This document shows, one piece after another, positions 10,970 through 22,900 of a DNA stretch of 34,416 nt. The notes beneath the pieces were generated by a model. That model saw only the letters and a program-made list of their open reading frames with translations. It was not told where the DNA came from and did not search any database. The DNA lies in the NCBI RefSeq assembly GCF_000003605.2, contig NW_003137828.1, positions 250,763-285,178 on the forward strand, written 5' to 3'. Origin of the DNA: Saccoglossus kowalevskii. Lineage: Eukaryota > Hemichordata > Enteropneusta > Harrimaniidae. The number at the start of each line of letters is the position of its first letter. Within the stretch, counting starts at the first letter, position 1. Both the position numbers and the translations under genes were made by a program.

Positions 10970-13900
10970 CTGAAATTTACAAGAAAACAAAATGACAGAT
11001 AAATCATGTAATTATCAGAAATCCAACCCAGCTTAACATTTCACATTACTATGTGTATCCCCACATGGCGGCACTACACCTGTTTAATTCGTAACTATAT
11101 GTGTAGCTGTATGTCGCAGTCACACGAGAGCTGAACATCCAAATAACTGGTCAGTAAGACGGGAATGTTATGGGTAACACTACCAAATACGGTATTGTGA
11201 CCCAGGCCACGTGACAATCAACCGACTTTCAGCCAATTACTGGTGGTGTAACAACGCGAATTTGGCATAAACTGTCGAAATAGTTGTGAATTGTACAGTT
11301 TTGAAATAAATAAACTTAGTGATTGAACAAAAACAATGTTTCTTAAAATATATCCAGACGCCGTAGAAATTTGTACTTTTACAATTTCAGGTAAGATATG
11401 GATCGTTGAAATTTACGATGCATTGATTTCATGGCGGCCGTGTTTCAAACTTTATAGATTGACGTAGCGATGACAAATCTGGAAAAAATATTAATAAATT
11501 GTACTGGTTGATTTATTTGGATGTTTTAGCCCTCAAGTGTCTGTAGCCAATAAGTGATTAGTTTCCCTTCTTACCTGCCAACCTAGCTCCCTGAAGCTGA
11601 CAACCAGTGATCGTTTTTTACAACTTCTATCGCGGCGACTCTTGTTATCTGAGTATCAAAAAACAAAAAAAAAACAAGGCGGGTGAGCAAAATATAGTTT
11701 CCATACATAGCATAACGAAAGATTTGTGCTTTTGATGATTTTTTTTTATTTATTGAAAGCAATAAATGTCATTACTGGGAAAACCCTATCTAGGAATTAG
11801 ATCTCTGTGTTGCGAGATGTATTATTGTTTATAAAAGCCATTTATAGGTTGATTGAGCACGTGACATTCCTAAAATGAGAATGTCTCTTAGAAAAACAAA
11901 ACTTTGCATTCGATCAATGTTGCATTTCCATGCTGAACACACAGAGCTGAGAACAGCCACTGCTTGCGCTGTAAAATTTTGAAGTATCGAAGTTTCGAAA
12001 AGGTAGACACATGAGCGACGGCACTTGTGAATCCTGGTGACCAGTTTAGTGTGGTGTTTAGCGTGTAGTCTTCCAATAACCACAACAAACAGGGTGGAGT
12101 TCAAGGCCGAAAATATGTGCTCGCGGCGTTTCATAATAAATGCTTTTTATTAATAATTGCACCTTAACATAATATTTCATTAGATACGACTACGTCATAT
12201 CTCATTATAATATTAGCATATCATATACGCAGTCACGGTACACATGCTTCAGGTCGTTCTTACGTATTCCAAAACGCATGCGCGACAGTGCCGTGGTACA
12301 AAGTGTCAATGTGAGGAGGGTAATGCCACATACCCGCTGTAAACTGCGGGCCACTTTCCCTGTGTTGTTGAAATTGACAAATTCAAATTGCATCACCACC
12401 CATTCTTCCATAACTCCCTTCACAATCAAAAACAATGTCTCCTTCATCCACACGAAAACACACTCTTTTCCTCTGCTAAAAACAATCAACGAGTATTAAA
12501 TAATTCATGTCTACTTCTGTGAACTTTCTAGTTCTAGTTCCCATAACCACGGATAGCAGTTTTGTTGACAATATAGTCTATGTCTTCTAATGCATGGGAT
12601 TCTAGTACTGGTATGTAAATTCGACTGACTGCTGCCACCAAGAGTCAGAGACAGACAACATGATTATGAAAACAACTTCAACCTCTATTTTTAGTTGCAG
12701 AACATTTTGAAAACAAAATGATTAAAGTAATTAGAACTAACCTTCGTCGTCATCGTAATTGTCGGGTTTCTTGTTTCTATCTCGATTTCGATTTCTTTTC
12801 TTCGACCCTGCTCCTCGCCTCCGTCTCGAGTGTGCCTCTTCTGACGTCTTGAAAAATGCTACCACGAAAGGTTGTTTTTCATCGGCTTCGTCTTCTCCTA
12901 AAATGCCGACATCTTTGATATCCACGGCCTCTCCTAGTTATGTGATTACAATATACTTTATATTCAAACAAATTTGCTTTTGATATTGCACTGTTCATGA
13001 CACATACAAGAGTATTCTTCTATAAGAAATTTAATACACTAATACGCATGAAATTGTTATTGTACGTATCCAAATAGTGCACATGCGCATTAGCCATATC
13101 GTAATGTTGTATCGAGCAAATACTTGTGTGGTGTAGGCCATCCATGAACATACAGTATCAGCAATATTCAAAAATTACGTTCTCGTCTAAATTGCATCTT
13201 TTAATTGCCAAATCAGTTTAAAAATGCCGTATGATTCGCCTTCGCGACCTTTATTTATCTCAGTAGCAAAGAATACCACAAATTAGAAAAATGTGGGTAT
13301 TGAAAGTGTGTGTTCTCCTTCCAATGAACACATTGTCTGACTTTACTGCTAATTTCCCATGAAATAATTACATATGACGTCATATCGGATATGCGTTCCA
13401 CATCTGCACCTGCTGGAATGGTGACCAGCCCCTTGTCACTCGTGTACGGTAGACGAAACGATATACTGTAAAATCATTTATTTTCGCTATTGTCGCTGAA
13501 GGGGCGATTCAGTGAAAATAATTTCAAGTCATCAACACTCAGTGAAAATGAACTCCATACAAAACACCCAACATTTTTTTTTCCTGCGAACTCCAGCTAA
13601 TTTTTTTTACAGTAACACCCAAAACCACCAACTTTCAATGTTGATCATGTAAAATACGTGTGGAGTACAGGCACGAGAGTACGTCACATCCGGCTGTTCG
13701 GACAAGTTTCGTTACTTTAGGTGATAGCAGAGAGTGATTATAATATTTCACTCTCAGCTCTAATCTGAAACTCGGCAACATTTACTCTATAATTTCTCAG
13801 AAAATTGGCGCCATTTTTCCAATTCACTTTTCTTACAGACGATAATGTGACTGGCGGTCAAAACGCATATGTTGATATAAAAATGAAAGAATATAGTAAC

Positions 13901-16900
13901 ATGTTAGGTCTAGATCAGAGTCTTTGCGGTCTTCATTACTCAAAGATTATATCCAGTTTCCCCGCGGTTATTGACGCCAGCTTGCCGGCACTTGTCCGAT
14001 ATTAATCTGGCTGATTCGAGAATGTTTTTTAATTTCTCCGTAATGGATTGTTACCTGCACATGCGCAAAGACGTTCTTTGGTGAGAAACATCTACACTAA
14101 CACATCGCTATTCGCTGTGCATGACATGGAGTCATGTTTTGAATTCTGCGTGATACGTAAACTCTTAACCAAACAATAATTGTGTAAATAAGTTACTGAC
14201 TTCGCGCTATTAAGTTTTGTATTCGATGCATCAGATAATTTCACCGTGATGTTATTATACTGACTTAGTTCATGATATTCACTTTTACCACAAAGAGAAT
14301 CAAGCTGTCACGCCATTAAAGCACGGGGGTCGTCGCGCAGCGCGTGTTCGAATTTCATGTTAATTTCCATTTGATGGATTAACATTCAAAATTTAAATAC
14401 ATTATGAGCAACACTTCCACATTAATACAGCTTCGCATGTTTATAAAAGAAAGTAAGGTAATGTGATACAGTAATTATCAATTCTCTGATTTTCCAAGCC
14501 CTTTTGTTAAACTGTTTTAGTAAGTTTTTGTTTATATATTTAGGAATTGTTATCTAGTTATAGATTGGACTATGTTCTATTCAAAATGAATAATGTCAAT
14601 AAAGTTAAAGTTAAAGTGTAAACATACAATGTATTTTACACGCGTTGTATACGTCACTAGGAGTCCGACATCGGACAGGACGCGACACGACGACCACCGC
14701 CCTTTAATGTTCCAAGCCGCACGTATCAGCGTTGAGTCGCAAGTCGACCTACTTCTGACTGAAAATGACATTACGATATGACATTTCATATATGATTTGA
14801 ACTACCGGTAGGAATGCAAAGATAAACAGTTTGTACGAGTTTCAACTTTTTGTGAGATTCAACTACACCCGCAGGGCAAAGTTTCAAACTAGTGATCTAG
14901 GGCAGATGCAACTAAATCTTAGGAATTTATCGACACATTAGCTAAGCTATGTGCATATACACGTACAATATTAAAATGCAGTGTGAAGGGACGTTCTAAC
15001 AGACAATTTGCGGGTTTCAGGTGCGCGTGATGTTTAATTCGATTACGCCAGTTACACCACGGGCTCGTTCGAAGATCGTGCACGATGCACACCGCCAATG
15101 CCCGGCGCCAATGGCACATGTTGTTCTGTTTGTACAACGCGACTGCACATCTACAGGAGTTCACGGTACTCTACGAGAAGAATGTTAACCTGCAAATACT
15201 TGGTATCAAAAACAACTTGAACGCGATGCGAATACAGTGACACCGTACTAATCAACAACCACGACCGCCGAATTAACTTTTACAGCAATATACATATAAT
15301 GTGTTCTGAACAATAAATGCCACTTAATAAACAGTCCGTAATTTTGGAATTGCCAAACGGAATGGTATGCGACTTATAACAGATGGGCATGGTAGTGTCG
15401 AGAATGAATGGGTTGCAAGGACAGGTCGAATGAACGAAAAACAAGTTTATCTGCACGTCTCTGACATATATATATACTAGTATGGCACCATTTCGAAGGC
15501 GGTCATTTTAGAGTCAAAACCAACCGCGACTTAGAACGCCATGTGTTGGGCCCACTGTGACGTCAGATGTCTAATAACAGAAGTGACAAAGATTCAGAGT
15601 TTGTTGTTAGTCGTAAACATATAAATACCTTCTGATGTCTCTATTTCGACGTGGATTTTCAGTTTATCTTTTTCCAATAAATCCCACACATCTACAGCAT
15701 GCGTGACGTCAAACACTAACCACCCTTGCTCATAGCCAAATATCGTCCTTTGGTCAAGTAAAACTGTCTCTTTTGCTCTGAAAAAATGAAACAAGTTTGT
15801 TTATTACAATTTTGGAAGATAGATATTTAAATTAAATTTAAGTTTTCTGGTCACGTGAAAGATTTTGGAATTTTCCAGTGTTTACTAAGCGCGGGCAAGA
15901 GGGGAGAGGCAATTTTTAGAACCAGTCGTTCACGAGCCCGTTTGCTTTAACTTCCCTCCAGAAATATCTTTGAAATGTGCATACGGATACCAAAATGTTA
16001 TAAATGATGTCATGATGTATGAAAGACACGTTTTCTATGGTTTTTCTTTGCAAACATTGAAATGTGGCACGGTAAAGTAAAATATCTACTTAATACTGCG
16101 TATTTTTGCTCACCAGAAGTGGATCAACTTCGTTTATGCATGGAAGGTACTAACGTTAGTACTTACCATGGTTTATGTTCGACTGCTATGTGACATCACA
16201 ACTGGGGCGTATTGGAGTGTTTTTACCACCGTCACTGGTCACAGTGCCAAGTAAGCTTGGAGAAAAGATAGCCAACGGCGAAATCGTAGGATAATCTCAA
16301 ATCGTTTTTAAAATTACTCTAGTTACCGATGCAATAATGTGACGTCACTTCCTCTTTTATCTACTAGTACTATACATTTGCAGCACATACATTTCGTATT
16401 CGTTCGATGACAAATGTAACATATCAATACGCATGCGCAGTAATTGTTATTGTACGTGCAAAAAACAATTAGTCCACAGTGCCTAAACAGTGCATTGTTT
16501 CATTGAACGAATACTCGGCTGTGGGCTACAAGAACAATGTTTTTAGTTCAGGATATTTCATGGTCAAATACATTCATCGACTTACAGTATACAACAATAA
16601 TATTAAAGCGCGGTGGTCGTCGCGCAGCGCGTGTTCGGATTTCATGTAAATAAACAATGTATTTTACACGCGTTGTATACGTCGCTGTTAGTCCCATATC
16701 GAACAGGACGCGACGCGACGACCACCACCCTTTAAGTGTTCACAGTGCACTATAACAATTATATTATCGTACGGAGTGTAAAACAATCAGATAAAACCTA
16801 CTTTCCGGTAAGAACTTGATACACGTGTATTTTGTAACTGCTTTCTGGATCCAATGATGTTTTATACATTCTCAACTCGGCTGACGTCACAGTATCTTCC

Positions 16901-19900
16901 AATGACACGTCACTTACGTCAAATTCATACCGTTGTACATTGACTCGAGGTGATTTGTGATGTTTCTTCTGATGTACTGAAATATCAAAAACATACATGT
17001 GTAAGTCATACTGGTATTGGTACACGTGATCTCATACAAGGTCATACATACTGGGGTCACACATCCTGGTACTGACATGACGTAACAAATGTTACCCATC
17101 TTGGTACTTGTCTTGACGCCATACATCCAGGGACGATGTTCCATGTAAGGATTTAGATATTTAATTAAGATAATTGCAACGTCGTGTTTTTTGTAAAATC
17201 GTTATCGTGCTGGATTATAGATATTACATGGTCATATAGGGAAGTTTGCTTTATCGTAATCTGAGAAACGTTTTTGTTTTGGTTGCACGCGGAGTATTAA
17301 GCGCGAGATGCCAGTGGGACATCGCAAATGCGCATGCGTTTTTTTTTAGAGTGGGGTTACTGGTACATACTAATAATTCGAAACGCATGCGCATTTAGAT
17401 GTTCAGTTTACGAAAACTACTATGCAATGCGTAAATATTACCAGTAGTATCGGACAGACGGAACCAAATAGAGAGCATTATCTTCACTCGAATGCATACT
17501 ATAACTTGAACAAGGTGATGATGAATTATCAGTTTGTTTGTGTACCTCAATACGCATGCGCAGTTCACTATTTCATCATACAGATATCATTTCGGGAGTG
17601 ACTAAAAAAAACATGTTTATTTATGATATAGCCACGTGATCCAATACATGAATTATGATATTTGTAGAAAAATGTGCTACATGGTTCATCGCCACTTTCA
17701 CTTTGCACGCAACCAGGAGTGGACATGCATTGAATGTCCACGTTTGGAGCATTCGACACAAATATGATTTAAAAATAAACACGTTATATAAGAACCAGGA
17801 ATTCACAGTGAAATGCGTCGAAGTAAAACGAACATGATTCTCATGCTTATCACATAGGTATACATGTTTTTTTTTGCTTTATATTATGGAGTTGAAACAT
17901 TCTCATTTCGACTATATGTCCAATCTATGCACACAAGTGGGATACATTGGACCGCCGATGAAGATTTATGGAGAAAGAGACGTGTGCGTACGACAGAACC
18001 TCATCGTCTGTTTAGAGGAGTATCTGCCTGAATTGGTACCATCGGCAAAACCGAACCGCGACGAATGAATCAAAACCAGGAAAAATAGTAAGATACGGTC
18101 TGTTCTATTACAATATCCAAGCCACCGAAATCACTGTAATCAATGAAAGGAGAAAACACGAATTGAACTGTTGATTTAAGAGGACAACGCGCCTACCTGA
18201 GCGTAATTGTTTTCACATCAAAAGAACATGCCTTTCACGTAAAAACTAAACAAACTTGCATTCAGTGAAGCGTGATCTAAGTCGTAGTGTGCGGTCCGGG
18301 AAAGCCGTCGCCATTTTGATTAACGCAGCCATAAGAGTGGCTGAGTTCAGTGAAAAAAAGAGTTGAAATGCTGTAAAGGCTTAGATTTGTCAGAGATTGC
18401 CAGCTATTTAAAGGTATCAATGGCTAGTTCTATTTGAGTGAATACACCGCCAATTTTATCAACATTGGCACGTAAATCAACCAAAGCCCTCACAGTCCCG
18501 TTCTAAAGAACCGATTAAAACTGGCCCCACGCGATCAGAGCCGAACGTTCAGTAAGAAAATACAAAATATTATAAAAATCAAATAAAGGCAACTTTAATA
18601 TGAAAAAACGCCCAAATTTGTGTGAACGGGTACAAAAAATGCATAGATCGTAAAGATTTTTTATTTTATTTTCGATTTGTGAACTATGGATGCTGTATTC
18701 TATACAGTGCAGAATATTCTATCATGCATACCAGGATAACAGCGATGGGTAATCGATTCCTAGTCCACTGCCGACAGACAGGAAAAGGACACTCAACATT
18801 TTTCAGCTCAGGGCATTCCGAGGACTACGCCAATTATGTTCGTCTGTACCTCTTCCCCAAACCCAATTTAATTAGTTGATGACTCAACTTTCCAATTACA
18901 CCCACCAACGCTATTTCGACAAGGTTATCAACCATCAAAACGTAAGGGTGACCGTGGACAGTACTTATTCCAATGACAGCTAAAAGGTATTACCATGAAG
19001 TCACGATCTAAAGGCTGGTTTACACAGCATCACTTCTCAAAAGTGAAGTAAAATAAGTTTAATTCGCGTTATAAATGTCTATCTAAGGAATAACTAAGGT
19101 AGAGGCAAGGGAATAGGACCGGCGTTTAATACAATCGCAAACACATTACAGAAACTCACTTACACATCTCTCGGGTATATAGACTTCACAAATTATGTTG
19201 CTTCGCTTATACGCCCATGGAGTAGATTACAGTAAATAAACATATCAGAAACCGCTCTTATCGCAAGTGTCTTAATTCCGTTCAAAGGCGGTCCCACCGT
19301 GATATATATATCTGATTATCTGCCAGGCACTTTAAAAGCCACGATGCTAATAATACAACCCCATTTCACGTACACTTCAACTGAAAAGAAAAAATAGGGA
19401 CATGCCACCAAGAGGGGTCCATTTTTAAGGGAGTCTAGAAAACCTGCTGATGAGAGTAATCATATCGACAATAAACGTTATTCCGGCATCAAAACTGCCA
19501 TTTCGGCGAGAAACCGCTCACCATACAAAAGTAGATGACAACGTTCTAAACGATTTTTTGCAACAATTTGTGAGAGAGGTGTTAATTTTGTCCGTCTGGA
19601 CAGGGATATGCGCCACACCCCTACCATACATTGCCAGGAAAGTAAATTTCTTCTTTCACACACAATTACGTGTAAGTGGACATAGCAATATGGAGGCGCT
19701 CTGTAATTCACATACACTAGTACATAACATACACTGAATTGTGATATTTTGTAAATAAAAGTATCGAGGGGTCACATTGTGTGGCAGCCGTCTGGCAGCA
19801 CAGTCGACAAGCAGTACACCGCAGTCATGCAGCGCGTCACAGCCGAAGCACCGCAGTTGTCATGCAGCGCGCCACGGCCCGGCCGCGCACGAAGCACCGT

Positions 19901-22900
19901 AGTTGTCATGCAGCGCGCCATAATCGCCACACAGCGCGCCAGTCATCAAGTAGCGCGTCACACACCAAATTCGTCACGTTGGCTGGTTCCTGCCCCAGGT
20001 GTCATAGGACACTTATCATTGGCAAGGGACACCGGGAACCAGTGAAAGGCCTTACACAGCACCACATTCTCCAAACCTCAACTGATTACTGCCGTTGGTG
20101 CTGGGCGTTGGTGGCGTGGCGAGGGTCCATAATCACTGATTCAGCACGTTCAGTCGACGCATGCACGATCCATAGTCGTCACGCGGCGCGTCACACGCAG
20201 CAACACAGTCGCCCACAGCAGCACAGGTTTTTACATGCCTTGTATACATCGCATGGGACCCATATCAAACACGACGCGACGCGACAACTGTGATGTAAAT
20301 TTCTCTAGAGCAGAAGCTTGAATCTATAAAGAAATGACACTCGAGTTGTTTTCTGACAAAATTGAGAAGATCAGCGAAACAGCCTCTCTAGTAGATCTGG
20401 GTACATGGGTGTCCTGTTCTTTTGAATGATAAAAACATGACAAAAACAAACATAACATTTTATGGCTATCGATAAAAGAAAACTCACAAATACAAGAATA
20501 GATCAAATGTGTAGCGAGTTGTGCCCGTGTAATTATTATAAATGTGCTGATTCGTAAAATAAACACGTAAACCGCCATACTTTAAAACAATCTACCCCTG
20601 GCGACTTTAGCTTGTCCACAAACGCCGACACGTGTTTTTTTATGATAGTGTCAATGTCACCTCAACAAATCAACTACTTCTCGCGGCAGTGTGGAAACAC
20701 TGGCCTGTTGACGAGAATGAATTCATACACTCTGAATTCGGCAGTTCACTCAACTGTGGCAAAATTGCAAGCAGGTGGTCCAACTTCCGCCACGGTGTTC
20801 TCCTTAGTGTGGGTAGTGTATTAATAATGCAAAGTTGACTATAAAACAAATTACTTATTTACATTTAGGCCGTAAATTGAACTCGTGTGGGGTTTTGTAA
20901 AAAAGAAATACAGTAACAGACATCAGTTTTATGTCAGTGGAGGGCCCAAAACGATTATGGATATTAACAAGCAATGACACAGCCGCCGTTTGCCACACAG
21001 TAACCATATGTATACCGTTATACTGGGAAAAGGAACGTAGGAGGAGGATGTGGTATGTAACACAAGTGTTACACGCCGCTCTCGCATGGCACGACACAAT
21101 AAATGCGAATGTTGTTATATAACAACGGAGATTAAACAAGGTACCTGTGACAATGGCCATGGCCTTTAAAATACACGTCTCTACATGTTCAGATACGGAT
21201 AATGTAGATTCATTGCCACAAATGTTGTCAATAGTTATTGAGTAGTTGCAAAAACTGACAAGTATTACCTATTTTTAAATGTTTACTACAGTTTCTATAG
21301 CTTGACCCGAACCAATTTCTCTGATTCATGTCTGTAACTTAATTTTATCTATCTTGGAAACGATTGTTACTAGGGTATATATTGGTATAATGAATAGGTT
21401 GGAAGCCTAAACAGTATATGGTCAACTTTGTGGCTGTTGTCGTTTCAGTTAAAGGTATAGCACGTGACTGTCTGCTGGCGAGTTGGCTGGTACCCTACGT
21501 AAATGTTGAGTGCTCTTGAAGTTCTCAAAAAACTGGAGTGCGCACTAAACGTTTTATTAGCGACCGGATTTTGATGGCTACTCGTTGTGCACAGAGAAAG
21601 CTGCATAGTGTCATTCACAAGTGATTGCCTATCGGAGACATACCATACTAAATAGAACGTGTTTACCCTCATGTAAAGGGACTTTTCTGTGGCGAGGTCA
21701 TGACTTCATTTTAACGGTCTGTGGCCACATGAAATAAGACATCGTGAGATCGTTTTTTTTTTTTGACAACTTGGAGTATATACAACAAAAATAAAAATAT
21801 TACATTCCTAGAGTTGTAACGTGGGATCTTCATATTATGGTATAATATGCATTTCTCGACAGTTTTGTTTCATATTTATTATTCTCATTTAGTACCTCTG
21901 TAGTGCATTCGAGAATGTCATCAGTCAAAAGTTTGTATTTTGTTGGCAATGTATTAAAATTTGTATACGTGTTTGGGCGGAAATTTGGGCAAAGAGTTCT
22001 TGAATTAAATATAATTTCGGAAGTATCTAACAAAAGTACGACGGAGATGTAAAAAAAACAGATGAAAGCTGAATAGCTAAGGCTCACTGCATAATCCAAT
22101 CTGTTGTACGGCGTATCATTTAACAATCGCCACATATGTTTCAGTTTCGCGATTATTGGCACTTTAAACTTTAAGCTACCAGCAATTGAACAGCAATTTG
22201 AATATAAAAATAAAGAAAATGTGTAAACAATAAATAATGCATACTATTAATACAAAAAATAATGTTTTAATCATATTGCATACAATCAATCATGTTTTAT
22301 CAATTTTTAATAGGAAGTATATATACATACTTTGATTTGATTTACATACCGGCCTGTCAAGTTATTAAAAATATATTTTGTTGCACATTAATTATTCTAT
22401 GTACATACATTTTAATTAGTACATATGCGCTTTAAATTGAAAATGTTAGTCACATGATGTCTATCTGTCTCCCGTGAAGAATACAGCAGTATTATTATTA
22501 TTGCACCAAATCCCTATTAACTTCTTCACCACCAGACTTTCACGCCCATATTTGTTCTTAAAGTCTTCAATACTTCTGAAAATAAACCCAATTTCGGAGC
22601 CAACAGACACAATTTGAGTCGATTTTCAGTTTTTACTCCGGTTATTTTCGTCCAAATCTCCTGAAGAAAAGTGCAGACTATAAACGGGACTTTTTTTGAA
22701 TTCGTGGTGAAAAGAGGGATCTGGTGGTGAAAAAATGTGTTCATACCACTGCGATTATTGGTCGGCCTTATTACGACAATTTCCTCGCTTAGTGTGGGAA
22801 TTTAGGACGAATATTTTCCACGAACACTACTAATTTACGTAAATTGTAACACGATTAAAAACACGGTAACCGTGCTTTAATTGGCCAGTGTGTGAACAAA

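Larger units (their letters stand above)
12934..15628 (-). other. BMP5-8 intron 3 (2.7 kb)
   Basis: GT..AG intron bounded by GAAG|GTATTT and AACTAG|GAG. It carries a CTGTAAAA-ended MITE candidate (13464-13614), a TTAA-bounded MITE (14316-14707) split by a LINE-tail-like insertion (14361-14617), and a copy of the dispersed ATTGTTATTGTACGT repeat (13039-13137). A 66-codon ORF at 13805-14005 has no motif or splice context. Confidence 0.75.
15778..16801 (-). other. BMP5-8 intron 2 (1.0 kb)
   Basis: GT..AG intron with donor GTAGGT and acceptor TTTTTTCAG. It contains one full TTAA-bounded MITE (16603-16735) and one NRF1-like site (16430-16439) within a dispersed repeat (about 16423-16530). Nothing else recognisable. 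Confidence 0.8.

Noticed and set aside
19781..20293. 170-codon ORF on the + strand, the second longest in the window
   Set aside because: Its Arg/His/Ser/Ala-rich translation comes from the recurring GCAGCGCGYCAC words and a decayed MITE, and it is open because the block is GC-rich. There is no family motif and no splice context.
21830..22162. 110-codon ORF on the - strand with a hydrophobic stretch
   Set aside because: I looked for reverse-transcriptase or transposase motifs and found none. It is AT-rich, Asn/Tyr/Leu-heavy and consistent with chance in intron DNA.
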